From Calamus simplicifolius (Eukaryota > Streptophyta > Magnoliopsida > Arecales > Arecaceae): a stretch of DNA of 64,000 nucleotides. Below, piece after piece: positions 1-10,815 of the stretch. The notes beneath the pieces are model-generated. The model was not told the DNA's origin and searched no databases. It worked only from the letters and a program-made list of their open reading frames with translations. A program made the translations under genes and the position numbers. The stretch covers positions 292,740 to 356,739 of the forward strand of contig UESW01004257.1 in assembly GCA_900491605.1 (NCBI GenBank), in the 5' to 3' direction. Every line of letters begins with the position of its first letter. Positions within the stretch are counted from its first letter, which is position 1.

Positions 1-135
1 TATCATCTGATCACGTGATAACTCTCACGAGCAATTAAGATATACCTGAAATTCAAATATCTGGAGTCTATCATCTGACCCCGTGATAACTTTCACGAGC
101 AGTTGAGAAATCTAGGGGATTACAAAACTACTTAA
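1..135. repeat. Two-copy direct repeat, 68-bp spacing
   Basis: The words tatcatctga, cgtgataact and cacgagca recur at 1 and 69 with a few substitutions. The pair is followed at 142-170 by a short imperfect inverted sequence, cccaa...ccgatgtgggact...ttggg. The ccgatgtgggact word is common in plant LTR-derived repeats, so this may be the edge of an old element that begins left of the window. No gene is visible here. Confidence 0.6.
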
Positions 136-179
136 CCAACTCCCAATTTTCCGATGTGGGACTATTGGGAGGGTTATCA

Positions 180-1823
180 CAAGGTGTATAGACATGACCC
201 TAAAATAGGAGAAGTAATTTGGATTTTTTTTTTCCTGAATTTTATTTGCATACGCTTTATATCTATGTAGTATGTTATTTTCAGTGTTTTTGGTTTCTAT
301 TAAATTAGTGATATGAATTTATATCTAACTGCATGAATCAATTATTTTGTTTGCTCAGCATATTCTTTATGTTAAGCTCACATGTTATTATTTGAAAACC
401 ATCATTTTGAAGAGAAGGCCATGGGACGTGGCAAAACGAAGATTCTGATACTCGATTTCAAGGAACCATCTTATGTGGACAACAATAGAAATGAAATTTA
501 TTCTTCATTAGCGATAATCAATTTCAAAGCTAAGGGTGAAAACTTAATGCCAAGCAATATATAAACATGTTAGCAAAAAGTTAATTGAGATACAAACTTG
601 GGTTGCATTTTGCAGCCCTGGTACAATATTTGTGATGTATCCTTGGAGAGAGGGTAATACTTTGGTTTAACGAGAGAGAAAGAAGAAAATTCAGGAAACA
701 AAAACGTAGAGGGAGAAAAAGAGAGTGATGGTTGGGAGGTGATTCCACGATCAAAAATTTTCTTCTTTCTGAAATTAATTCTCATACTATAATCATGAAT
801 TTCCCTCTAACTTCACAGAGAATGATAAATAAATAACCAAAAGACGATCCTAACGTATGTAAAACCTTTCTAATCTGACCTATTATCAAATTAGAAATGT
901 TCTGACACAAACAATTTAAATAGATTTTAAGCTTGCCAAAATGTGGACTTTTCCGATTAAAAAACAAGGTTTCTAAACAAAGATCTGGACTCCCAAATTT
1001 GAGGACCTTAAGATATATTAAAATATTTTATAATTTTCAGGCCCTTAAGTAACAAAAAAAAAATAACATTAAGATTAAATTAAAAACCTAAAATCTAAAT
1101 GCGGACCTTGCTTCTATGATCTTGTTGTTCAGCCCAATTTGAGCCGTCCCAGTTAAATTGTTCAGTCTTGGCTCCATGTGGTTTTGAGTCTTGGGGGTGA
1201 ACTTGAGCAAGGACTGGATGAGTAAAATAAAGTATTTATTTATTTTTTTGAAGATAAAATCATAGTCATATAAAATATCTTGATCTCAATTGTTGGTTCA
1301 ATGCTTACTTCTCATCAAACTGGATATTCAAGATGTGTTGTTTTGCCCACTTATAGTTGGATCTTCTGACAAGTCCCTTTTTTGAATAATATTTCTAGGA
1401 GGTGCAGTCTCAACATGTCTTCTTCTAATGCGTGACCTAGTTGATCTAACTAACTGCAGATTTATTTAATCAGAGCTTCCTGGTGATCTGGTCTTCTTGA
1501 GCACCTTCCCTCGGGCTTTCTTAGTAGTGGACTTCCACTCACCTTAACTGGTTAACGACATTTTTCAGCCATAGATTTGATGTAACTAGGAAGCCAAGGA
1601 TGGTCTGCCTCTAATACTAAATTGTCCTAGCTCTAGATACATGGTTATTGGATTTCGGTTCGAGGATGGAAGAAAAAACAGAGACAGGAGGGGAGGAAAC
1701 CGAGAGCAAAAGAAGAAAAGATATGAAGCTGGATGCTTGTAGAGAAACTTTTATTCATTCAGAAATTAATTATTGTACTACAATTTCAGACCCTTCCCTT
1801 GTCTCATATAGAAAGATACAAAT
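180..1823. other. AT-rich flank without recognised gene
   Basis: Only short unconvincing frames occur and I see no protein family. Around 1606-1622 the sequence gcctctaatactaaattg resembles, on the minus strand, a decayed initiator-Met primer binding site of a copia element, but no LTR pair was found around it. The flank is the target into which the outer Tat element inserted. Without that element 1828 would join 25494. Confidence 0.5.
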
Positions 1824-1828
1824 GACAC
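1824..1828. repeat. Target site duplication of outer Tat element, left copy (gacac)
   Basis: gacac directly precedes the tgttgacgcc LTR end here and directly follows the ccatatca LTR end at 25489-25493. Matching 5-bp copies at both outer edges show that both termini of the element are present and that it has not recombined with another copy. Confidence 0.9.
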
Positions 1829-2673
1829 TGTTGACGCCGAGTCACCTTCCTTGAACGCCAGGAAATGGAGGTCCTCCTCACCGGACTCCTGCAAGAAAAG
1901 TCCTCGAAGATCGGATGTTCCGGTCAGGACCCTCCGATGCTCAAGTCAGTCACTCGCGAACAGACAAGAGTTGGCTAGCAGAAAAAGCTAGAGAGTTAGG
2001 GTTCAGGATCCTTTCCTCGTTGTAAATATGAGCTTTTATACCTGTTCCAAGATCTTCCTCCCTCCATGCTTCCAGAAGGTTACCGATTTCATGATATCCC
2101 CGTTCGATAACGGACAAAAAGGAGGGACTGACAATGACAGGCTGTATCGTTACTGTGCGTCAGAGGTGTCCTACTTGATTTGCCACCCGCTAATACGGTC
2201 TTACAAGTGTCGAACGGTCGTGACTGCATCAGGTACGTGCCGTTAAGAGGTATGGCCATATGCAGCCGCAGGCGAGTGGTGAGTCATACGCCGTAACAGA
2301 ATATGGCCATACGTAGTCGCAGGCGAGTAGTGGGTTGTACACCGTAACGGGGTATGGCCATGTACTGTTATAGACGCATGGTGGACCATACACCTTAATG
2401 AGGCATGGCGACGCATCGTAGCAGGCGAGCAGTGGGTTGCGTAGGCATGCCAGGTGGCCCATTGCTATAAGCTACTGGGTCCCAAAGGTCAGACCATTAC
2501 GGATGCCCCGTAGGCCGAAGCGGGTTTCGGAGGTTGAAGGCTCCGAAGCGGGTCTCGGAGGTTGGCCTCGGAGGTGAGCCTCGGAGGTTGGCCTCGGAGG
2601 TTGGAGGTTGGCCTCGGACGCGCTGTCAGTCTCCTTCACCGTTAACCCTGACGGTGCTGGATCAGCCATATCA
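1829..2673 (-). repeat. 3' LTR of outer Tat element
   Basis: This 845-bp LTR matches 24651-25488 along its length and begins tgttgacgcc and ends gccatatca on the plus strand. It contains a four-copy subrepeat (2249-2452) and a run of short gcctcggaggtt words (2515-2620) that differ in number from the other LTR. Because the element lies on the minus strand, this left copy is the downstream LTR. Confidence 0.93.
2249..2452. repeat. 51-bp tandem subrepeat in outer LTR, four copies
   Basis: The words g[gc]tatggcca and gcaggcgag recur with starts at 2249, 2300, 2351 and 2402, a constant 51-bp spacing. The same array is present in the other LTR at about 25065-25270. It was therefore part of the LTR before insertion. 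Confidence 0.8.
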
Positions 2674-2692
2674 GATGCCCATCCACCCCTGA
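2674..2692 (-). promoter_or_regulatory. Polypurine tract of outer Tat element
   Basis: On the minus strand the bases just before the 3' LTR read aggggtggatgggcatc. This purine-rich stretch is in the position where plus-strand DNA synthesis is primed in LTR retrotransposons. The assignment follows from position and base composition only. Confidence 0.7.
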
Positions 2693-3226
2693 GACGGAGT
2701 GGGTCCACCTTGGCGAAGCGAAAGGGGTGTCACCTCCCTAGTGGCTGATCCCCATCCGCTGCCAACTGCTCTCGGACACGTGTCTCTGGATGCTGCGATA
2801 ACTTAGCGCGAGCACTTGGGGGATATGAAGGGGCAATCGCTACTGTTCATCCGATCTGCCGTGATCACCCTCGAGACAGGGTTGTTCTTTTGAAACTCGC
2901 GAAAAGCGGCCGCCATCATTGCCATCATGGCGTTGGCATCAGTAGTGTCCCATCATTGGCTGGAGGCGGATTGTTCCATGCACCGGACGCCTACCGAGGC
3001 GGCCCAGACTATAGCAGGAGTCCGTGTGGCTAGCAAATCGAGGCGGAACGATTTGAAACTTGACAAAACCCGGCGAAGGCTGAATACTCGTCATTTTGCT
3101 TCAGTTATCTTCTTCCTCTGGTCCTCTGCTCCCTCTGCAACCTGAGAATCGCCCCCCGCCATTTCTTTCTCCAGGTTAGCCTTCTGTCCTTTCTGATCCT
3201 TCCTTCCTCTTTTCCGAACTTTTGTC

Positions 3227-5569
3227 ATGGCCTCCTCACCATCTTGGACTTCTTCTGCTCCCTCTGACAACCGTATTTCTCCCTCGAGGCTTCGTGCCTC
3301 TTCATCTCCTTCTTCTTTATGGTCCTCTGATCCGGAGGACCGTCTTTCCTTGTCCCAACGATCGGCTACTGGCAGAGCTCCTGCAAGGGGACGCTCGGTG
3401 GTGGCCGGTCGGGCCCCAACGAGGAGGCGCCAGGCAGCGGCCGGTGCCTCTTTGAGGGCAGGGGCGGAATCCCCAGAGGGGACCGCCTCCACAGTAACGA
3501 GTCAAGACTTAGCCAAAATTAGGGCCCATTACCAGGTACCCCGAGATGTCGGGCTCTTCCTTCCGACCCGGCAGAGTGGCCGTTTACGAGATTTCCCTTA
3601 GGTTAGGCCTTCGTCTACCCTTTCATCCCTTTTTATTAACCTTTTGGACTATTACTCTTTGACTCCTGCTCAACTGGTCCAAAACTCCCTTCGGACCGTT
3701 TGTGCCTTTCTTATCCTTTGCAACCACCTTCAAATCACCCCCCGACTCTCTCTCTTCCGCTGTTTTTACACCCTCAGGCAGTAGAGGAGTTGGTGGCTAT
3801 TCCAGCCCCGACTCAGTCGGGTCCTCAAGCTTCTTCTTCCTACCTCGGTCAAGGGATGGAAATCCCGTTTCTTTTTTGTTGACCTTGATCAAGTCAAGTC
3901 CCGGTGGGAGGACCCCGACCTCCGACCCAACATGAACTCCACCGTCCTCTTAGGAGATCAAGAAGCACTGGGGCAACTGTTGACTGCCAACATCCCCAGA
4001 TACATCTTGCTTCTGTCGGAGCACAACCTCCAGCTGGCGGGCCTCACCATACAGAGCGGTGAGTAATAGACGCCCCAACACTTAGCCAAATTGCCCCTTC
4101 CTCCTCCTTCTTCTCCTCTCTTCTTTTTCTTCTTTTTCTTTCTTTTCTTCTTTTTTTTTACTGACTCCGACTGATGCTGTGCAGCAATGAAGCCTCCGAC
4201 TGCCTTGGTCAAGAAGGCCGCAGTCAAGAGGATGAGGGCCCGGGGCGGCCCGAGAGAGGGGTAGCAGGCACCGGCTCCCAAGTGCCTTACTATGAGGGCG
4301 TCTCTGCCGGCCAAGCAGCGCGAGCCTCCACCAGCCCAGGAGGTGGACCTGATGGCTGAGACCCCGCTAGAGGGGGCAGCGGCTGAGGGGGCGACGATGG
4401 AGGATCCGATGACAATGGAGGAGCCGATGGCCATGGAGGAACCCCAAGCTCCTAATGAAACTGCCCCAGCCGAAGTAGACAAGAGTTGGGGGAAGGGCCA
4501 TCAGGGGTAGCAAGCCCGCCCCCCGAGCAGATGCCGACGAGCAGCCCTCCGCACGCCGAGCCAGAGCACTTCGGGACCACCGAGGGGTACAGGGTCAGGC
4601 CGATCCCTCGTAGTTTTTCTTTGATAGACGATGGGCGCCGGGCTGAACAACTCATGTCCTACGTTGTTCAGCCTGATATTCAAGAGGAGCTCCAAACCCT
4701 GGGGGCGAATAGGTTCTTTTGGGAGATCTATTCAGCTCTCGTTCGAGTAAGTATTTTTTCTTCTTGCCCTTAGTTTAGAGTACTTAAGCAATTTGCATAG
4801 CTGACACTCTGAGTGCATGTGACCAACTCTGTCGTGCTCGCTCGGGAGGCCATCGGCGAGGGGGAAGCTGTTGCCCCAAGTCCAGCAGGATGCCGAGGAT
4901 GCCCAGACTCGGGCCGAGGCTGCGGAGAAGGCCTTGAAATTGGTAAGGGCCGAGTGCGCCGATAAAATAAAGGAGGCTGAGAGCAGAGCCGAGGCTGAGG
5001 CTGACCGATGGCGAGCGGCGCTCAACCAGCTCACAGAGGCCGAGGGCACGATTGAAGCCCGAAACATCCATATAGCCGACTTGAACTTGGCCATTCAAGA
5101 GGCCGAGGATCGGACGAAGCGGGCCGAGGAAGAGGTAAAGGCCATGGAGGCCGAGAGGGCGGCAACAGTCTCTCTGGCGGTGGAGAAGGAGGCCCGAGTC
5201 GCTGAGGTGGAGGCTGCTGGCGAGGCCAGGGTTGCCGCGGCCGTGGAGGAGTTCAAGGCATCGGAGCACTTCACCCACGAGCTGGTTGAAGCTATTGCAG
5301 ATTTCTACGTCCAGGGGTTTGACGATTCCAAGAAGAAAGTTGCCCGAGTTTTGAACCTCCCCCAGGTCATGGACATCGAGCCGGACCAAGAGCCCGATGA
5401 GGCCTCGGCTGGCGATCCCGCGCAGGACCTTGATTTTATAGTTCATTTTTGTTTTTGTACTAAGTCCGACTTGGTCGGCATTTTCTATACACTAATGTTA
5501 ATGAAGTATAATTTTTCCATCAATGAAACTTCTAACTGTGATCTCTTCTCTGAGTCCCTGGGTTGCTGA
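3227..5569 (+). pseudogene. Antisense accessory gene of outer Tat element, decayed
   Basis: This lies on the strand opposite gag-pol, between the 3' LTR and the pol end, and is homologous to the intact gene at 12332-14654. The frame opens at ATG 3227 with a Ser/Arg-rich start and a TSQDLAKIRAHYQVPRDVG segment matching the nested copy. A frameshift near 3600 and an in-frame stop near 3785 then break the PF04195-like region, where LPFHPF and LTPAQL-type words remain visible in different frames. An intron with gtgagt donor at 4059 and gcag acceptor ending 4184 lies where the nested gene has its first intron; both second exons start caatgaag. A stop follows near 4266. The second intron keeps its donor (4747) but the acceptor aligns to tgtg instead of gcag. 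The last exon encodes a long Ala/Glu-rich coiled coil ending in an EAIADFYVQGFDDSKK block and a stop at 5567. Confidence 0.8.
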
Positions 5570-5699
5570 CGTGGGACCCTTGAGGGCTTCATCAGCTCCG
5601 AGGGGCAGCTTTTATTTTTCATACAACTTCAACTTAGTCATATAGGGCAGGACCCTTTTGGGAGAGCTAAGGGAGACGGGTCGTGTCTACCCCCCGGGG

Positions 5700-7225
5700 A
5701 CCCAAGCTTCCGAGCACTGATGAAACGTCGATCTTGAGCCGATGAGGATGACTTGGACTTCTAAGCACTGATGGAATGTCAGTCTTGGACTGCCATGGAT
5801 GACTTGGGCTTTCTGAATCCGATGGTACATCAGTCGCCAGTGGTACACTGGGTTTTCCATGCTGAGTCTGGCCTCGGGCTTCTTTGAATCTGATGGTACA
5901 TTAGTCTGCCAGTGGTACACTGGGCTTTCCATGTTGAGTCTGGCCTCGGGCTTCTTTGAATCTGATGGTACATCAGTCTGCCAGTGGTACACTGAGCTTT
6001 CCATGCCGAGTCTGGCCTCGGCTTTTTGAATCAGATGGTACATCGGTTTTCGATGCAAATGGTACATTGGGCTTTTGTTGAGAGCCGATGGTACATTAGT
6101 CTACCAGTGTTACACTGGGCTTTCCATGCCGAGTCTAGCCTCGGGCTATTGAATCCGATGGTACATTGGGTCTTCGATGCCAATGGTACATAGGCTTTTT
6201 TGTTGAGAGCCGATGGTACATCGGTCTGCCAGTGGTACATTGAGCTTTCCATGTCGAGTCTGACCTCGGGCATTTTGAATCCGATGGTACATCGGGTCTT
6301 CGATGCCAATGGTACATTGGGCTTTTTGTTGAGAGCCGATTGTACATCGGTCTGCCAGTGGTACACTGGGCTTTCCATGCCGAGTCTAGCCTCGGGCTTC
6401 TTTGAATCCGATGGTATATCGGGTCTTCGTTGCCAATGGTAGATTGGGCTTTTTGTTGAGAGCTGATGGTACATCGGTCTTCTAGTGGTACATTGGGCTT
6501 TCCATGCCGAGTCTGGCCTCAGGCTTTTTGAATCCGATGGTAATCGGGTCTTCGATGCCAATGGTACATTGGGCTTTTTTGTTGAGAACCGATGGTACAT
6601 CGGTCTGCCAGTGGTACACTGGGCTTTCCATGCTGAGTCTGGCCTCGGGCTTTTTGAATCCGATGGTACATCGGGTCTTCGATGCCAATGGTACATTAGG
6701 CTTTTTTTTGTTGAGAGCCGATGGTACATCAGTCTGCCAGTGGTACACTGGGCTTTCCATGCCGAGTTTGGCCTCAAGCTTTTGAATTCGATGTTACATC
6801 GGGTCTTTGATGCCAATGGTATATTGGGCTTTTTTGTTGAGAGCCGATGGTACATCGGTCTGCCAGTGGTGCACTGGGCTTTCCATGCCGAGTTTGGCCT
6901 TAGGCTTTTTGAATCCGATGGTACATTGGGTCTTCGATGCCAATGGTACATTGGGCTTTTTATTGAGAGCTGATGGTACATCGGTCTGCCAATGGTACAC
7001 TAGGCTTTCCATGCCGAGTCTGGCCTCGAGCTTTTTGAATCCAATGGTATCGGGTCTTCGATGCCAATGGTACATTGGGCTTTTTGTTGAGAGCCGATGG
7101 TACATCGGTCTGCCAATGGTACACTGGGCTTTCCATGCCAAATTTGGCCTCGGGCTTTTTGAATCCGATGGTACATCGGGTCTTCAATGCCAATGGTACA
7201 TTGGGCTTTTTGTTGAGAAGCTGAG
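5700..7225. repeat. Tandem array, about 126-bp unit, inside outer Tat element
   Basis: The word ctttccatg recurs at 5853, 5925, 5997, 6120, 6245, 6371, 6498, 6624, 6753, 6879, 7005 and 7129. Spacing is 72 bp for the first three and 123-129 bp for the rest. Units share gccagtggtacac, gcctcgggct and gatggtacatcgg words. The long unit looks like the 72-bp unit plus about 54 bp containing ttgttgagagccg. The array fills the gap between the antisense gene and the pol end. Because 126 is a multiple of three, long open frames appear on both strands; I treat these as repeat artefacts. Confidence 0.92.
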
Positions 7226-7309
7226 ATGCTTAAACCTCTATTTATTAGTTTCAAGTGTGGGGCGGGAGCCCCAAGAGAATACAATCGTAAATTTCATGCA
7301 AAGAAAGAG

Positions 7310-10300
7310 TACGCTACTGATAATACTGACGGAGGTTATCGGCGTTCCACGTCCGCGGGAGCGGCTTTCCATCCAGCTCTTCTATTTTATACGCTCCGTG
7401 GCGGAGTGCCTCGGTGATCCGGTAGGGTCCTTCCCAGTTCGGTGCTAGCTTGCCCCCTTCCGTCGGTTTTAAGATTTTAGCTCGACGAAGGACGAGGTCC
7501 CCCGGCAAGAAAGCCCTTGGGCGGACACGAGCGTTGTAATATCTAGCTGCTCGCTATCGGTAGGCTTTCCATCCAGCTCTTCTATTTTATACGCTCCGTG
7601 GCGGAGTGCCTCGGTGATCCGGTAGGGTCCTTCCCAGTTCGGTGCTAGCTTGCCCCCTTCCGTCGGTTTTGAGATTTTAGCTCGACGAAGGACGAGGTCC
7701 CCCGGCAAGAAAGCCCTTGGGTGGACACGAGCGTTGTAATATCTAGCTGCTCGCTATCGGTAGGCTTTCCATCCAGCTCTTCTATTTTATACGCTCCATG
7801 GCGGAGTGCCTCGGTGATCCGGTAGGGTCCTTCCCAGTTCGGTGCTAGCTTGCCCCCTTCCGTCGGTTTTGAGATTTTAGCTCGACGAAGGACGAGGTCC
7901 CCTGGCAAGAAAGCCCTTGGGCGGACACGAGCGTTGTAATATCTAGCTGCTCGCTATCGGTAGGCTGGCATTCGGAGTCACGCTCGGTTCTGTACCTCTT
8001 CCACCAGGTCGAGGTTGGCCCGCAACTGGTTCGGGTTGTCTTCCTCGCTATAGGCTTCCACTCTGGGGCTTGGGGCACCGATCTCTATAGGAATGACTGC
8101 TTCGGATCTGAAGACAAGGCTGAAGGGGAGTTTTCTCTGGTAGGGTCCGAGGCATTGTGTGGTAGGCCCATAGCACATTGTGGAGCTCCTTCACCCACCG
8201 TCCTTTGCAGCATTTAGTCGGGCTCTCAGTCCTTGGAGAATGATGTGGTTGGTCACCTCGGCCGCTCCGTTGGTCTGAGGATGCCCTACAGAGGTGAACC
8301 CCTGATGGATGCCGAGCTTGGTGCAGAATCCTTAGAAGGGTGCGTTGTCAAACTGCCGACCGTTGTCGGTGACCAGAGTATGCGGCAGCCCAAACCGACA
8401 TATTATAGACTTTCAGAAGAAAGTCCTCACCTTGCCCTTGGTGATCTTGGCAAGCGCCTCAGCTTCGATCCATTTCGTGAAGTGGTCGACAGCCACCAGC
8501 AGAAACTTACGCTGGCCGAAGGCAGGAGGGAATGGCCCCAGGATGTCCATTCCTCACTGGGTAAAGGGCCAAGGTGCTGCTAGAGGGGTCAGCTGAGATG
8601 TCGGTTGCCGCTGGATGTTGGCATGGAGCTGGCAGCTATCACACTTCTTGACAAGCTCGGCCGCGTCCTCCCTCATGGTCAGCCAATAATACCCCTGCCG
8701 CAGGGCCTTGTACGCCAGAGCTCTGCCCCCAAGATGACTCCCGCATATGCCTTCATGAATTTCTCGCAAGATATAGTTAGCTTCAGTAGGCCCGATGCAC
8801 TTGAGGATCGGGTATGAGAATGATCTTCGATAGAGCTTCCCATCCATCATCAGGAACTTTGAGGCCTGTCGCCTGAGTAATCGGGCCTCAGCCGGGTCTT
8901 CAGGGAGGGCACCATCGATCAATATCGAATGTAGGCATCCATCCAGGAGGGCTCATGCTCGACCGGCAGTGCTTCTTCTGCCACTGCTTCGATGCTCGGG
9001 ACTTGCAGATACTCCACGTAGGTCCTTCCCAAGGTCCCGTCGGCCGAAGTAGCCAAGCGGGACAGCACATCAGCCCTGGCATTCTTCGCCCGGGGAATGT
9101 AGCTGATGCGAAAATATGCAAACCGAGAGGCTTGGGATCACACCTTGTTCAGGTAGCGGGACATAGTTGGGTCTCTAGCCTCGTACTCTCCAGCGACCTG
9201 CCTGGAGACAAGCTGGGAGTCCGTGAAGGCCCTTAGGCGCTCCGCACCAAGCTCCTTGGCTAGCTTCATCCCTGCCAGCAAGGCTTCATACTCTGCTTGG
9301 TTGTTGGTGGCCGGGAAGAGGAATCAGAGAGCGTACTCCACCACCTCTCCCTCAGGGCTCGTGAGGATAAGTCTGGCCCCGCTCCCCTGAGAGTTTACCG
9401 CTCCATCCACATGAAGGATCCAGTCTTCTTTCTCCACCCCCTCGGCCGTAGGGGACTCCATGCATGCCTCCGGGTGCAACTCCTCTGGATGCTCCTCTGC
9501 CCAAGTGCACTCGACCAAGAAGTCGGCTAACACTTGGGACTTCATTGCAGGCCTTGGTCGGATGGATAAATCAAACTCCCCCAACTTGATGGCTCATTTG
9601 GCCAGCCGATTGGAAGTGTCTGGATGGGACAAGATAGTCCGAAGTGGTTGGTCCGTGAGCACCACGATTGGGTGAGCTTGAAAGTAGGGTCGGAAGCGCT
9701 GGGCGGAGACCACTAGGGCAAAGATGATCTTCTCGGTCTTGGAGTATCTGGTCTCAGCATCATGGAGTACCTTGCTAGTGTAGCAGACTGGCTTCTGTGA
9801 TCCGTCGGCATCCATACGGATGAGCACGGAGCTGACAGCTTCGGGAGAGGCTGCAAGATACAAAAGAGTTCCTCCCTGCTCCTCGGCTTGGACAACAGTG
9901 GATGAGTAGATAGAAATTTCTTCAGCTCCTCGAAAGCTTCCTGACACTCCTTTGTCTACTCGAAGCTGTTGACCTTGCATAACACCTTAAAGAAGGGCAG
10001 ACACCGCTCTACCGACCTTGACATAAAGCGGCTCAGGGCTGCCACCCTTCCGGTCAGATGCTGCACCTCCCTCTTGTTAGCTGAGGGCCTCATATCCAAG
10101 ATGGCTCGGATCTTGTTTGGGTTGGCTTCAATTCCTCGCTGCGTCACCATGAAGCCCAGAAACTTGCATGCTGCAACTCCGAAGGTGTACTTGCGGGGTT
10201 CAGCCTCATTCGGTACCGACACAAATTGGCGAAGGTCTCCGCAAGGTCGGCAACATGGTCCGTGGCGTGGGTGCTCTTGGTCAGCATGTCGTCCATGCAC

Positions 10301-10808
10301 ACCTCCATGTTGTGCCCAATTTGGTCCTCGAAAACCTTGTTCATCAACCTCTGGTAGGTGGCTCCCACATTCTTCAACCCGAATGACATCACTTTGTAGC
10401 AATATATCCCCTTCTCGGTGACAAAGGAGGTCGCCTCTTCATCAGCCGGGTTCATCCTGATCTGGTTGTACCCCAAGAATGTGTCCATGAAACTGAGGGT
10501 CTCGTGGCCGAACGTAGCATCTACCAGCTGGTCGATCCGAGGCAGCGGGAAGCTATCCTTGGGGCATGCTTTATTGAGGTCGGTGAAGTCTACACATATC
10601 CTCCATCTCCCACTGGCCTTGCGGACCATCACGATATTCGCCAGCCAGTCGGGGTAGTGTACCTTGCGAATGTGTCCAGCTGCCATCAGCTTGCGCACCT
10701 CTTCATCTATGGCCTTCTGTCTCTCTGAAGCAAAGCTCCTCTTCTTCTGTCGAACTGATTGGCACTTCGGCTTAATGTTGAACTGATGTGTAATCACCTC
10801 CTTCGGAA
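7310..10808 (-). pseudogene. Downstream pol of outer Tat element (RT, two RNase H, integrase), broken
   Basis: On the minus strand the frames give, in order: the RT start just after VITHQFN (10797) with FPLPRIDQLVD and GIYCYKVM words; RT palm motif CMDD where the family has YVDD; the RT-linked RNase H (about 9980-9594); a second RNase H with WILHVDGAVNSQGSGA (about 9430-9000); an integrase zinc region GICGSHLGGR...CDSC (8760-8640); an integrase core; and an integrase C-terminal piece (WEGPYRITEALRHGAYKIE). The reading frame changes many times and carries stops. The changed RT residue alone should disable the enzyme. The 3' end is triplicated (see 7363-7962). The upstream part of the polyprotein lies beyond the nested element at 22250-24599. 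Confidence 0.9.
7363..7962. repeat. Exact 200-bp tandem triplication of the pol 3' end
   Basis: ggctttccatccagctc starts at 7363, 7563 and 7763, giving three units of exactly 200 bp that differ from each other by only one to three bases (for example gcggacac/gtggacac and cccccgg/cccctgg). Each encodes, on the minus strand, the integrase C-terminal segment with GDLVLRRAK and WEGPYRITEALRHGAY. Since 200 is not a multiple of three, each junction shifts the frame. The units are much more alike than the two LTRs of the host element, so the duplication happened long after insertion, or it was homogenised, or it is an assembly artefact. Confidence 0.93.
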
Positions 10809-10810
10809 TG

Positions 10811-10815
10811 CCTGG
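10811..10815. repeat. Target site duplication of nested Tat element, left copy (cctgg)
   Basis: cctgg precedes the LTR start tgttgatgcc here and follows the LTR end ccatatca at 22245-22249. Removing the insertion and one copy rejoins the outer pol reading across the protease-RT linker. Confidence 0.95.

Noticed and set aside
1..135. Possible CRISPR-like or satellite array at the left edge
   Set aside because: Only two diverged copies are visible, with no regular spacers. This is a eukaryotic genome, and a short direct duplication is enough to explain it.
2229..2708. Two minus-strand frames of 77-78 codons in the outer LTR
   Set aside because: They fall on the 51-bp and gcctcggagg repeats within a non-coding LTR and are disrupted in the other LTR copy.
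3091..3601. Overlapping plus and minus frames at the start of the outer antisense gene, including a 133-codon minus frame
   Set aside because: The plus frame from 3227 matches the nested antisense gene. The minus frame is its GC-rich shadow with no homology.
6031..6981. A 316-codon minus-strand frame and several overlapping plus-strand frames of 90-210 codons in the tandem array
   Set aside because: The unit is about 126 bp, a multiple of three, so open frames repeat in many phases on both strands. Residues are the same short peptide over and over and match no family. They are repeat artefacts and not genes.
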